Assembly (NCBI GenBank): GCA_003013855.2
Contig: ML058586.1
Location: 1,788,196-1,852,195, forward strand
DNA from: Liriodendron chinense
Lineage: Eukaryota > Streptophyta > Magnoliopsida > Magnoliales > Magnoliaceae
Length of the DNA: 64,000 bases
Direction of reading: 5' to 3'
Under the pieces are notes generated by a model that did not search any database, was not told where the DNA came from, and saw only the letters and a program-made list of their open reading frames with translations. Below, in pieces: positions 36,217-47,834 of this stretch (the stretch's first letter is position 1; each line of letters starts with the position of its first letter). The position numbers and the translations under genes were made by a program.

Positions 36217-36417
36217 AAGCTTATGTGGTGCCAAAAAAGTTTTCAGTGATAGGCATTCAATTCACAGCTGTTCCTGTGGTATGGTCCACTTAAGGTTCGG
36301 ATATACTTCAATTTTGGGATCATGCCTTAAAATGATTACAAAAATTGAATGATGTGATCTAAAAATCAGATGTACGGCGTGGATAAGACACATATAGAAT
36401 GTCGGCCCCATGGAGTT

Positions 36418-36911
36418 AGGGTTGTAAAGGGGTCAGCGAACCCAATGGGGTATCTAGGCCTGACCTGTTTGTAAAATAGTACAAGCTTGGGTTTAAGAAC
36501 AGACTCAGTTACTAAACATGTCTGATCTAGTTTCCTTTATATTAGGCCCAATGCAACCGACCCCACCCAACCTGACCCAAACCCATTTAGTATATGGGTG
36601 GGTTTGATCTATGTTGTAAGGGACCCATCCAGGCCTGGACTCATTCATACTCAATTTTAAACCTGATAAAAATGCTTGCATACCAAATCTAGGCTTAGAC
36701 CTATTAGACTTAGCTCATTTAGAAATGAATTTGAGTGAGTCTCTCTCTACCAGGCCCGTTTATAAAATGGGTGTAACAAGGTTGATTGAGACTCGGCTTA
36801 AACCTGCACATTTAGTAAAAGGGCCTGGTATAAATTTTAAACCCAAACCCATTTAGTAAATACATAGGTCTAGTTTTGGCTAAACCCACCTCAAATAGCC
36901 ATTTACAACCT
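36418..36911. mobile_element. hAT-like non-autonomous element
   Basis: AGGGTTGTAAAGGGG opens and TTTACAACCT closes it. The inside is rich in GGCCTGACC and AACCCATTTAG words typical of 'AGGGGTGTAAA' hAT-like elements. It begins at the base after the split MITE ends. No 8-bp TSD confirmed. Confidence 0.55.
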
Positions 36912-38099
36912 ACGCAAAAATTTCGTTTAACTTGTTAGTGAGGGTATTTTGGTAATTATATTTAGTATGGTGAGAAATTCTTAAGAAGCTAAACAAAACT
37001 CTCTCTCTCACACACTCGAGAGTTTTCTCATTTTTCTGCCCACGGCCCACAGGGCCACGCTTCAAAATCTCTATCAAATCAAGTTGCTTTCCCATGATGA
37101 AAGCACGCCCCCATTTATTTAACGATTTAAACGAGTCGAGTTACGGGTTACTCATTAAATTAACTAATGGATTTGGGTTTCAGGATTTTGGCCCATTAGT
37201 TAACCGGTCTGAGCCAGGGTTAGGGCATTTTTGACACGACAAGACACAAACACGGTTCACCACAACCCGTTGCTAAGCCTAATTTCTTGCACGTTAACCC
37301 GGTTCATTGTATTTCTGGAGGCCGGTGAGGGATTACAGCACCGGAGTGTATTTTGTATTCACTAGCGTGGCTGGGCAAAGTTGCTTCGCTACAAAAGCAG
37401 ATCAACGGTCCATATTCAGCGGAGAGAAAGAATGACTGACGGTCCATATTCTAACGCATATTGTCCCCGTTACAAGTGACCGGCCTGATATTTGATCTAT
37501 TGATACAATGCACCCTACTTGATGAACGGCCTAGCTTGCTTCAAAGGAGTGTTATTTGATGTACTCCGGCAGAGCATGTTGGTCAATACGCAGGCACTAA
37601 AAATTGTACACGTGGCATAAACCAACACAAACTAAACTGTTTGAATTATGGAACCAATATCAATAGATCAATGGACATTTCCATCTGATCTGTGGCCATT
37701 AAAGTAACGGTGGAAAATAAAATAGCTAAAGGTCAAACATGCGGTAGGATAAACAGTGAAAACGGCAGTGGATAGGATTGTCTCAAGAGTTTTTTTTATT
37801 TAAAACGTAAGCCAGCCATCCTTCGATGAGTACATGGGTGGATCACATCGACAAATCACCCTGCCACGTGTCATTAGGAATATGGAAAGGTGGCTCTATC
37901 GCACCATCTCCTTCACCAGAAATCAAGCTAATTCATTTATTAAGTGGGCCACACATACAATAGAATGGATTATTAAAAAGCTGATGATAACCAACATGCA
38001 TGCGTCGCACACCTGATCTTAGGCTAGCCTCTTTGTTTACGATAAGGACTGGTGCAACTTGTGGACCGCCATATGAGTGTCCCGCAACCTGCACAGAGC
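36912..38099. other. intergenic; one family-B terminus, no gene
   Basis: 37550-37620 (GTACTCCGGCAGAGCATGTT, CAGGCACTAAAAATTG, ACACGTGGCATAAACC) is a left end of family B without a recognised partner. The remainder is non-coding. Confidence 0.45.
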
Positions 38100-38628
38100 A
38101 GAGCTGGACACGAGCCAAGCTTGGGCCTGCTCGAGCTAGGCTCGTTCAATGACCAACCTGGCTTGTGTTCAGCTCGACTCAGCCTTCAAGATGGACTTAT
38201 AGGTTCAAGCTAGCTTGGTCGAGCTTTCGAGTTGAGTTCATGATGAGAAAATATAAAATTTTAATTAGGACCAGCTCAAAAACTCGGCCTAAAACCTTTG
38301 AAAATCGAGTCAAAAGGTAATCAAAAGTCCATTGACACCTCTCACTTAATTTTATAGAGTTCAACTCTACATTTTTTGCTCACTTTTAATGTAGGACTAA
38401 AAGATATATTTTTTCAATTGAGTTTGCTGAATTGAGTTTATATTGAGCCGAACTTCGAGCTGAGCTGAATCAAGCTTGGGTTAGCTCGAGCTAAAGCTTG
38501 AAAATCATTTTGAGCTTGGGATATTAACTCGGCTTGGTTCAAATCCAGCCTTTGAATTGAGCCGAATCGAGGTAGTTCAAGTCGAGTCAAGCTTGCTAAC
38601 TGAGCTAGCTTGGCACATGTACAGCTCC
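38100..38628. mobile_element. hAT-like element with GAGCTNG-rich interior
   Basis: The left terminus AGAGCTGGACACGAGCCAAG and the right terminus CTTGGCACATGTACAGCTCC are imperfect inverses. The interior is full of GAGCT/AGCTC words (GAGCTAGGCTCG, GAGCTTGGG). No TSD confirmed. Confidence 0.6.
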
Positions 38629-38654
38629 ACGCGTGTGGTTGTTTTGTGTTATGG

Positions 38655-39180
38655 GGGGTGGATTAGGTGTTACCCTTACAATAGGGCCCACCTTGATCAT
38701 CTGTTGTATATCCACTCTGTCCATCTGTTTCTACCGCCTGTTTTAGGACACATTCCTAAAATTTAAGCATATCCAAATCTCAAGTGGACCACACCACAAG
38801 AAACAGTAATGATTGATCTCCCACCGTTAAAAACTTCCCAAGGCCCATTGTAAGAAGATCCGTAACTTTTATTTACCACCCAACCTTTTGATAAGGTAAA
38901 AAAAAAAAAAAAAATGGATTAAGGAAAAATAAAAATGTTAGCTTCATCCAAAACTTTTGTTGCCTACAAAAGGCTTTTAATCGTCATTCACCACTTTTTC
39001 TAGTGGTGTGGTCCACCATAAATTTGGATCCTCTTAATTTTGGGGATAGCGTCCTTAAATGAGATGAAAAAACGGATGGACGGAGTCGATATGATTTTTT
39101 TTTTTCCTTTTTTTTTATCGAGGTGGGACCCACACGATAAGGGTAACACCTACTAAGCTGTTACCCAGCTAATCCGCTCC
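38655..39180. mobile_element. foldback MITE copy (GGATTAG ends)
   Basis: The left end GGGGTGGATTAGGTGTTACC and the right end GGTAACACCTACTAAG... AGCTAATCCGCTCC are inverted, with an extra GTTACC block on the right. Arms are intact. A-runs (38899-38915) and T-runs (39095-39116) have grown inside. The flanking 9-mers match poorly. Confidence 0.7.
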
Positions 39181-39189
39181 TTGTTTGGC

Positions 39190-39569
39190 GGTTGAAGATG
39201 GAGAGTCCTCGTCGCCTCGAATTCTTTTCTCAATCAATTGCACAATGCTCGGCCAGAGAATTACGTGCATCTTCCTTGGGACCCAAAACCCAGAAGTGTG
39301 GCCCACCATCAAGTTATCGAGACCGTTACATCTGGGACTCTCTGGACGGCCAGCTTTGCAAAAATAAAAAAAGAGAGGACATTGGACAACTAACATCTGC
39401 CACTGCCAGTCGAGCTTCAGATGAACCGATGGATATTCTGATGGAGGTTATTTTCGTCCTTTCACGGCGGGGCCCACAAGATGAACCGCGTCATCACAGC
39501 CATGTCGTATCTACTTGGAGTTGGCAACCACGAGTGGTTGTGGCAGGTCGAACTGGTTGCAGTTTGTTC
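39190..39569. other. short unexplained segment between MITEs
   Basis: A 164-codon frame starts at 39192 but runs into the MITE at 39579, has no recognisable domain and overlaps frames on the other strands. I do not support it as a gene. Confidence 0.4.
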
Positions 39570-39578
39570 GGCAAACAC

Positions 39579-40078
39579 GGACGCGGATTTCCCGCAGGAA
39601 GTTCCTGCACTGAGAACCTAGGTGGTGCCCACCATGATGTTTGTGAGAAATCCATCCCGTCCATCCGTTTTTTTATATCGTTTTAGGACATGCGATAAAA
39701 AATGAGCCTGATTCAAGACTCAAGTGGGACGCACTAAAGGAAAAGGTGGGTAGGGAAATCCCTACCGTTGAAACATCCCTGGGTCTACAGTGATGTTTAT
39801 ATGCCATCCATACCGTTCAGAACGTCATTACTACCGAGATGAACTGAAAACACAAATATTAGCCTGATTCAAATCTTCTGTGGCCCCACGAATATTTCAA
39901 TTGTGGAAATTCAATCCTCACGTTTTCGGCCCACTTGAGTCCTGGATCCAACTCGCTTTTGGTCTCAAGTCCTAAAATGTTGTCACAAAACGGATGGAAG
40001 GGGTGGATTTCTCACAAACATCACGGTGGGCCCCATCTAAGTTCCCAGCGCAGGAACTTTCTGCGGAAATCCGCGTCC
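39579..40078. mobile_element. palindromic MULE-type MITE, perfect 9-bp TSD
   Basis: Exactly 500 bp. It starts GGACGCGGATTTCC and ends with its perfect inverse GGAAATCCGCGTCC. GGCAAACAC occurs at 39570-39578 and 40079-40087. Long arms are inverted (TTTGTGAGAAATCCATCCCG on the left, TGGATTTCTCACAAACATCA on the right). The centre is GTTTATATGCCATCCATACC. No coding capacity. Confidence 0.93.
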
Positions 40079-40124
40079 GGCAAACACATTGTAAGTGGGT
40101 CCCATCTGCATATCCATCCAACGG

Positions 40125-40677
40125 GGAATCAGATTGCATGCGGAGTAACTCCGACACGCTCTTATCGTGCGGAGTAAACTCAGTTGGGCCCACCTAGAAT
40201 GTATATGCTGTATCTATTCCGTTCATATATTTTTCCAGCTCATTTTAGTGGTTGAGCCCAAAATTTAAGCATATCCAAATCTCAAGTGGACCAAGCCACG
40301 GAAACAGTGGGAATAATGATTTCCACCGTTGAAACCTTCCCAGGCCCTACAGTGATGTTTATTTGTCATCCAACCTGTTCATAAGATCACATGGATATGG
40401 ATGAAGGGAAAACACAAATATCAGCTTGATCCAAAACTTCTGTCTACTCCGAGAATTTTTCAATGGTAGACATTCAGTTCACACATTTCTTGTGGTGTGG
40501 TCCACTTTAGATTTTGATATGCTTCATTTTTTGGCACCATACCTAAAATTTTCTTTTAAGATGGATGGACGGAGTGGATAAAATACATAAATCACTGTGG
40601 GCCCCACAGAGTTTACTCAGCACGCTAGCGTGCATAGTTACTCAGTACGCAATCCGCTGAGTAAGCAATCCGCTTCC
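40125..40677. mobile_element. palindromic MULE-type MITE, perfect 9-bp TSD
   Basis: Begins GGAATCAGATTGC and ends GCAATCCGCTTCC. ATCCAACGG flanks both sides (40116-40124 and 40678-40686). Subterminal sequence has GCGGAGTAAACTC and its inverse GAGTTTACTCAGC. The arms are those of the wider family. Confidence 0.93.
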
Positions 40678-40686
40678 ATCCAACGG

Positions 40687-41619
40687 TCGCCAGGAGAGCT
40701 GCTGCACATCCCATCACATCGGCATATGGCGCTGCCATATTCAACCTTTTTCCCTTCGAGGAATGATTGGTCGGGTGGTGGAATCCACTACCATTTAGGT
40801 GCAAACGCAGTTTACCATTCTCCACTGATGGTGGGGCCCACTGATCGGAATGGTCCCAGTCCCCTTAGTAGGTGGTGGTCCTCACCAATCGCTACCGTCT
40901 AACCATAACTACTACCATAAGACAGATGCTCATGTCCAACCAGCTGATAAACTTGAAACCATCTTCTCAATCGACATCCAACCCGTCCAATTGGCTGGGC
41001 CCACCATGAGGATCCTATAGTGCAAAAATCAGCCCAATTCAATCATTAGATCGGCTACAATATAGAAAAACAATAGATAACTACTGATACAATAAAAACG
41101 TAGGTGCGGCCCACTTGATGAATGGATCTATTCCTTATGGAGGGGCAGCATTTTGGATGGGCTGGATGTTGCCCACTGGAAATTTCCACTGTTTGGACGG
41201 TGGATTATTGGTCCAACCGTTTGGATGAGGCATTACACGTGGAAACAAGGTACACGTGTCTGATATAGGGGTCTCTCATCTGCGAACCCACCTATACAGA
41301 TGCCCTGGCTCTGATCTTATCAATTGGAAGCGATGCACTCATTCCCTGAAAATGTTTTAGGGGCAAAAGTGGAAAGTAAATATTTCAAAAGCACATGGCC
41401 CCAGATCAGATCATGCTGGCTGACATGGCAAAAATCCTAGTGTAGATCCTCATACAATGCATTTGGACCGTCGCTTCTAGTTAACTTTCTTCTGTACGGT
41501 GAGGATCACTGATCGGTCGGATTTTTCCCTGTGGTCTATCTATGATGAGATCTTCTAGGTGATCACCGTATGGTTGGATGGGAGAGGGACTCGGATTCGG
41601 TAGTGACCGCTCGGTAGTC
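40687..41619. other. intergenic, no gene seen
   Basis: Open frames are short and lack motifs. Single GGGCCC-type words (GGTGGGGCCCACTGATC near 40830) suggest debris. Confidence 0.45.
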
Positions 41620-42012
41620 GAAACTCAGTGGGCCCATTTTATCCATGCGGTCGATCCATTTTTATAGCCCATTTTAGAACATAAGACCAAAAATGAGGCC
41701 GATCCAAAGCTCAAGTGGACCACACCCAAGTAAACCGTGGGGATTGAGCGCCTACCGTTGAAAACTTCTTATCCGCCGCAGAAGTTTTGGATCAAGATGA
41801 TTTTTGTGTTTTCCCATCATCCGGGATTATGTCACTTAATGACCAGATTGGATGGTAAACAAACTCGCGTAGAAAGGTTTCAACGGTGGGCTTCATTATC
41901 CCCATTGCTTCCTGTAGTGTAGCCCACTTGAGCTTTGGAAATGTCTCATTTGAGATTGCAAAATAAATGGACGGCGTGGATAAAACATATACATCAAGGT
42001 GGTTCCACAGAA
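41620..42012. mobile_element. foldback MITE copy
   Basis: CAGTGGGCCCATTTTATCC begins and AAGGTGGTTCCACAGAAC ends it. The centre is in reverse orientation (AAGTTTTGGATCAAGATGAT, then ACCAGATTGGATGGTAAACA). Ends are approximate. Confidence 0.65.
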
Positions 42013-42425
42013 CTTTATAAGGGGTCACTCCTGTATGTGTATCAAATCCAATCCGTCCATCCATTTCGCCAGCTCATTTTAGGGCTAGATCTATATCTCA
42101 TGTGGATCACACCACAAGCAACAATGGAGATAGACTATTAAAAACTTCTTAGGTGCCACAAAAGTTTTGGATCAAGTTAATATTTGTGTGATCTCTTGCA
42201 GATATTTGTCACCTTATCTTATCAACAATGGCAGATAAGCATTCCTGTAGCCCCTAAGAAATTTTTACTGGTGGGTATTCAATAAATAATGTTTCCTGTG
42301 GTGTGGTCCACCTGAGATTTGGATCTTCTTTATTTTCCGTTCCAAGTCCTAAAATGATCTTTAAAAACGGATGGACAGATCGGATGCAATTTAAATTCAT
42401 TATGGTGGACCCCACGATCAGCGAT
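42013..42425. mobile_element. foldback MITE copy
   Basis: Directly follows the previous copy: CCAATCCGTCCATCCATTTC, TGTGGATCACACCACAAG, centre reversed, GTGGTGTGGTCCACCTGAG, AACGGATGGACAGATCGGAT, end GGTGGACCCCACG. Confidence 0.65.
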
Positions 42426-43797
42426 CCACACCCACCTCGGTGGACGTGGGATCCACCGAAGCCACGCCCCAGCTCGAGCCTAACGTATTGAACATAGAGG
42501 GGTATTTTCGTAATTATAAGACGTCATTTGCTTTCCCCATGCCCTTATCTTTCTTCCATTGGAAACGCCGGATCCCCTAGACCACGACCCAGTACAAGCT
42601 TGGTAGGATAAACCTCATCCACAAGACTTTTGTGGGGCCCACATGATGTTTAAACTAAATCTAATCAATCCATCATGCTTGGACCCTAGCGTTCTCATCA
42701 GTTCCCAAATATCAGTCCGATCCAAGACTCAAGTGGGCCACAAAATGTGACTTCAGAGGTTTTAGAATTTTGTGGGCTCCATATATAAAATCAGGCTTAA
42801 AAACCTCAAGAATCACGTTTTGTGGCCTACCCGAGTCATGTAATGGCCTGATTTTTGGGGTCAATCCGTCCTGGCCAGATGAATGGATTGGATGGCATAC
42901 ATCAGCAATACGTCGTACAGCCATTTCTTTCCCGCCAATATGTGACATTTATCGATCATCCGGTCCGTGAAAAGGTGGGCCACACCATGATAATCACCTC
43001 TTCTCAAAATCAATTATATTCGCTGGTAGCTTTGGACAGAACAATACACTGAATCCTTCCATCGTCCGTCCATTAAATCTGAATTTGTGGCCCACCCAAA
43101 CATTGGATCAGCTTGATTTTCATGTCAGGTGATCTTCATGGCGTGTCCCACATTTTGTGTGGACCGGATATTCTACACGTGACACGTTTGGCGGAAAGAA
43201 GAGGTTGTAGCGGGAAAGAGATGCTTGCATTAAATAGTAACAGACGCTACATCTGATCATTTCTGTTTGGTTTAAAGCTGATCCATGAATAAATGACTTC
43301 AACTGACTGCCGTCGCGCGAATGAGATCGTGAAGGGTTCTCGCCTCAATGCTGTCTAACTTTAGCACGTGTGATACATCAAAACTGTTCATCAAGTGAAG
43401 ATAACCGTTAAAATTTCCTGCCCCAAACTTCAGGCCGTTACATGCACCAGAAAATTCAAAGATGCACTAGAGGAATGGACGGCTAGAAAAAAATGGTATA
43501 CCAACATTACATAGATTCAAGTTCTGATTAGGGAGCTTTTAATGTTGCCTCCACTGGATGAGTGGTCCCGATCTATTACATGTATGCCATATAGACAAGT
43601 GTGAGCGAGTAATCTTATTCTCTAACTCGCGCGATTCCCATACGTATTTTCCGTAACAATAAAGAAAGAAAAGGCGGGAAGAACCACGACGAATACTTAT
43701 GGAGACGGCAAGTGGGCCATTCGAGGTGGGCTCCACGTAGGCGGGCGGTGAGTTTTGGCGGGGAAGGAGAAAACGAGGCCATGAACTACGGAAATAA
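42426..43797. other. intergenic; diverged repeat copies, no gene
   Basis: 42610-42960 is a copy of the 4815/14340-type repeat (CCAGATGAATGGATTGGATG). The rest is unremarkable. Several 60-80 codon frames lie inside the repeats. Confidence 0.45.
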
Positions 43798-44172
43798 AAT
43801 ATTCTGGCAGAGTATCACACTTGATACGCAGGCACTCAGAAGTTGTACATTTGGCAGACCTTACACAAAAGTAAACAGCCTAAATTGTGGAACTAACTTT
43901 CTTTATTTTACATTCCCAAGATAAAATTAGTTGAGATATCCTAGCCGCTGATTTGTGGACCCTTGGATATTTTTCATTTAAACCGTCCAATAAATGTCCA
44001 TCAATCTTGTAGTTAAGTAATCAATTAATCTTGCGTTTTGGTTCATAGAAAATCCATATTGGGATCCATGACTTGGACTAGTTTAATTCGAATTTTCTAT
44101 TTACCACGTGTGCAGTTTCTTATTAATTTCTTAGTGCCTGAGTATCATCCATTACACTACCAGAGTATCAAA
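43798..44172. mobile_element. TIR element, family B
   Basis: The left terminus ATATTCTGGCAGAGTATCAC, then TTGATACGCAGGCACT, is mirrored by AGTGCCTGAGTATCATCC, then CACTACCAGAGTATC. About 375 bp. ACATTTGGC/CACGTGTGC subterminal words match the copies at 14290 and 37610. Confidence 0.6.
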
Positions 44173-44711
44173 GTTTTTCTTTTCCTCGATATTCAAATCA
44201 TCGCGACTACGTTGCCCTTAGCACGTGGGTTGAATGTAAAGAAAGCGGCGGATTCGTGTGAACAGGAATCGAAAGCCGGTGCATACCGAGTGTAATCAAT
44301 CGCGTGAAACGGACGGGATCAAGCGGAGGCACGTGTCAACAGATAATGCCTATGGTAGATCCAGGCCTTTCATTAGATAGGCCGCACTGGGTGTGTATGG
44401 TGACCTAAATTTTATTTAGGATTACTTATTCAGCTGAGAAAAATCTGCTTGTGAAAAACGGACAGCAGTGGGTTGACAGATGGTTATTGTAAGTGCGGCC
44501 TACCAGATTATTGGACCGGATAAAAACATAGTTTATGACATTCTCATAGTTGTACCACCCGATGAACGGACCAGATCTCTTGTTTTTGTCTTGTACCGTT
44601 ATGCGTGCGTGCGAGTACAACTCCATAGCATTACTCACCAGTCACGAATTTTTTAAAAGGCCGGTTGCCGGCAACTCGTGTAGCAAGGACGCGGATCGCG
44701 TAGCGAAGCCC
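44173..44711. other. intergenic; MULE terminus remnant
   Basis: GGACGCGGATCGCG at 44688-44701 looks like the terminus of a GGACGCGGAT-type element immediately before the next MITE. Otherwise non-coding. Confidence 0.45.
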
Positions 44712-45251
44712 GGAAGCGGATCGCGTACTGAGTAACTCCGCACGCCAGCGTGCGGCGTAAACTCTGCAGGGCCCACAGTGATTTACGTATTTTATCCGCT
44801 CTGCCCATCCATATTAACAGAAAATTTTAAGTATGGTGCCAAAAATCAAGCATATCAAAATCTAAAGTGGACCACACCACAAGAAATGTGTGAGCTGAAT
44901 GTTTACCATTGAAAAATTCTTGAAGAACACGAAAGTTTTGGATCAATCTGATATTTGTGTTTTCCCTTCATCCATATCCATTTGATCTTATGAACAGGTT
45001 GGATGACAAATAAACATCAATGTAGGGCCTGGGAAGGTTTCAATGGTGGAAATCATTATTCCCACTGTTTCCTTCCTGTGGCATGGTCCACTTGAGATTT
45101 GGATATGCTTAAATTTTGGGCTCAACCACTAAAATGAGCTGAAAAATCATATGGATGGAATAGATAAAACACATATATTCTCGGTGGGCCCAATTGAGTT
45201 TACTCCACACGATAAGAGCGTGCAGAATTACTCCGCATGCAATCCGATTCC
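44712..45251. mobile_element. palindromic MULE-type MITE, 9-bp TSD (8/9)
   Basis: Begins GGAAGCGGATCGCGTACTG and ends CATGCAATCCGATTCC. GCGAAGCCC (44703-44711) and GCGAAGCCA (45252-45260) flank it. The centre lies in the opposite orientation to the copies at 40125 and 45266. Confidence 0.88.
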
Positions 45252-45265
45252 GCGAAGCCATCACC

Positions 45266-45808
45266 AGAATCGGATTGCGAGCGGAGTAACTCCTCACCGC
45301 ACGCTCTTATCGTGTGGAGTAAACTCTACTGGGCCCACCTAGAATGTATGTACTTTATCGATTCTGTCCATATGTTTTTCTAACTTGTTTTAGGAGTTGA
45401 GCCCAACATTTAAGCATATCCAAATCCCAAGTGGACCAGACACGATAAACAGTGGGAATAATGATTTCCACCATTGAAACCTTCTTGGGACCACAGTGAT
45501 GTTTATTTGTTATATAAACGGTTCATAAGTTCACGTGGAAAAGGATGAAGGGAAAACACAAATATCAGCTTAGATCCAAAACTTCTATGTCCTCCGAGAA
45601 TTTTTCAATGGTAAATATTTAGTTCACACTTTTCCTGGGGTGTGGTCCACTTTAGATTTTGATATGCTTTATTTTTTGGCACCATACACTAAAATTTTCT
45701 ATTAATATGGATGGACGAAGTAGATAAAATACGTAAATCACGGTGGCCCCACAGAGTTTACTCGGCACGCTTAAGCGTTCGGAGTTACTCGCTACGCAAT
45801 CCGCTTCT
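45266..45808. mobile_element. palindromic MULE-type MITE, TSD 7/9
   Basis: Begins AGAATCGGATTGCGAGC and ends GCAATCCGCTTCT. GCCATCACC (45257-45265) and GCCTCCACC (45809-45817) flank it. It lies 14 bp after the previous copy and points the other way. Confidence 0.8.
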
Positions 45809-45813
45809 GCCTC

Positions 45814-46269
45814 CACCACCCTTTACGGCCGTGTGGAGACTGTGGGGCTTGTATGTGTTTCATCCACGCCGTCCATCCTTTCTCTGAGATCATTTTACGG
45901 AAATAAACTAAAATTAAGTCATATCTAAATCTCAAGTGGACCACACCACATAAAAACAGTGGGGGATAATGACATCCACCGGTAAAACATTTCTCAGGCC
46001 TACAGATCGAACCTTTTGATAAAGTCACACAGTAAAAGGAAAACACAAATATCAGCTTAATCTAAAACTTCTGTAGGCTTCAAGAAGTTTTCAATGGTAG
46101 GCGTTCAATTCCCATTGTTTCCTACTGTGTGCCCCACTTGATCGTTGGATACACTTCAATTTTGTCCTCATGCCCTAAAATAAGCTTTAAAAACGGATAG
46201 ATGGCGTGGATAAAAACACATTCATCAAGGTGGGCCCGATAGAGTCTTCACACCACGGTAAAGGTGGTT
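45814..46269. mobile_element. foldback MITE copy (CCTTTACGG ends)
   Basis: CACCACCCTTTACGGCCGTG, then TGGAGACT, is mirrored by AGTCTTCACACCACGGTAAA, then GGTGGTT. Arms and centre follow family order, with part of the centre deleted (GCCTACAGATCGAACC). Confidence 0.65.
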
Positions 46270-46284
46270 AGAGAGAGCCAAAGC

Positions 46285-46685
46285 TAGTGGGCCCACCGCA
46301 ATGTCCATGTGACATCTACCCACTCCATCAATTGCACCGCATCATGTTAGGATCGAAAGGATGCAGATTCAAAACTCAAGTGGGCCACGCCACAGTGCGA
46401 TGGAAACGTCCACCATTGAAAACAGTCTTTCGGCCCACCGTGATGTTCATCTTCCATCCAACCCGTTCATATGACAATTATCACCAGGATGATGGGACAA
46501 GAGAAATATCAGCCTGATCAAAAAATTCAATAGGCCCCGTGAAACCTTTCATGGTGGACGTTCAATTCCCACCGTTTGTTTTTTAATTCTTGCTTGAGCT
46601 TATAATCCGCCTGATTTCTCAGCTCACGCCCTGAAATGAGCTGGCGCAACGAATGGTCAGAGCGCATATAACCGGTGGTCCCACA
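46285..46685. mobile_element. foldback MITE copy, diverged
   Basis: CTAGTGGGCCCACCGCAATG, GTGGGCCACGCCAC, TCATCTTCCATCCAACCCG, ATCAGCCTGATC and a final CCGGTGGTCCCACA keep family order. Ends are approximate. Confidence 0.55.
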
Positions 46686-46850
46686 TATATTTTTTTTCGT
46701 TGCACGAGCTCTTTGAAACAGGGGTTGTAGGAAATTCGATTCCCACCATGGAAGACGAAAAAACGAGGACGGTGGTCCGTTGGAGTGGTTGGGTTCCCGC
46801 GGCTCCCATCGGTGCAAAATACGGGGCCCACAACGCATAGTGTAGGATTA

Positions 46851-47338
46851 GGACGCGGATTGCCATCTCCTGCGCTTGGAATCTAGGTGGGTCCCACCGT
46901 GATGTTTGTGAGTAATCTACACCGTCCGAAAGATTTTTGAGATCATTTTAGGCGTTGATACAAAAAATAAACGGAATCCAAGACTCAAGTGGGCCGAAAA
47001 TGTGACGATTGAACTTTCACAGTTGAAATATTCATGGGCCAAAGAAGTTTCGAATCAGGATAATATTTGTGTTTTCAGTTCATCTCGGTAGGAATGACAT
47101 GATGTAGGGTATAGATGGCATACAAACATCACAGCGGACCCATAAAGGTTTCAACGGTAGGAAATTTCCTACCCACCTTTAGCTTTATTGTGGCCAACTT
47201 GAGTCCGGGATTCCGTTCATTTTTTGTCATAATGCCTAAAATGATCTCACAAAACGGTTGGACGGCATAAATTTCTCACAAACATCACTGTGGGCCGCAC
47301 ATAGATTAAGATTGCAGGAGATGAGGCAATCCGCGTCC
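46851..47338. mobile_element. palindromic MULE-type MITE, perfect 9-bp TSD
   Basis: Starts GGACGCGGATTGCC and ends with the perfect inverse GGCAATCCGCGTCC. GTAGGATTA occurs at 46842-46850 and 47339-47347. 488 bp. Same TTTGTGAGNAATC arm subtype as 39579 and 3962, with the centre in reverse orientation. Confidence 0.93.
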
Positions 47339-47347
47339 GTAGGATTA

Positions 47348-47834
47348 CACATTCAAAAGAGGTGGGGCCCACCTTCTAGGTCAAGGAAGCATCATGAAAC
47401 AACCCGAGCTACCAAACGGGATCTTAAGTAGGCATTCTTTGTCTCTATCCAATCGGTCCAACGGCAGCACCTACTCATCGCATTCGAGTCCATAGAAGCA
47501 ATCCAACGCATCAAATGCCAACAGCGTACGTATCCGTCCATTTCCTATAAATGGGCAATGGCTTTATGATTCAAACCGTTGATCTACTGCCCTTGGAATT
47601 TCTAGATCGGAAGTTTCTAGCTCTCCAATCCCCCCCCCCCCCCCCCCCCCCCCCAAAAAAAATAAAAAAAATTAAAAGACAATTCTAGAAAATTGATTCC
47701 CATAAAACAATACTATAAAAGATAAAAGGTTATATAATTTTTTGAAATTATTTGTCGAGAATTGTTTTATGCAAAATTGATTTCCAATAAACATGTTTGA
47801 TAAACAAAAGTGAGAAAAAAAATGATTCTCATCT
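47348..47834. other. intergenic, contains a C25 tract
   Basis: C run at 47630-47654 followed by A-rich sequence. No gene. Confidence 0.6.

Larger units (their letters stand above)
33248..36417. mobile_element. foldback MITE split by a copia element
   Basis: AACTCTGTGGGGCC (33248-33261) and GGCCCCATGGAGTT (36404-36417) are the two ends. The left arm is interrupted at 33278 and resumes at 35973 (TGTATCTTATCCACGCCG). The centre also holds a (TA)n run at 36149-36213. It must predate the copia insertion. Confidence 0.75.

Noticed and set aside
38646..39189. 9-bp TSD around the MITE at 38655
   Set aside because: GTGTTATGG and TTGTTTGGC match at only five positions; not claimed.
39192..39686. 164-codon plus-strand open frame
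   Set aside because: Half of it lies in the MITE at 39579, it has no domain, and other frames overlap it.
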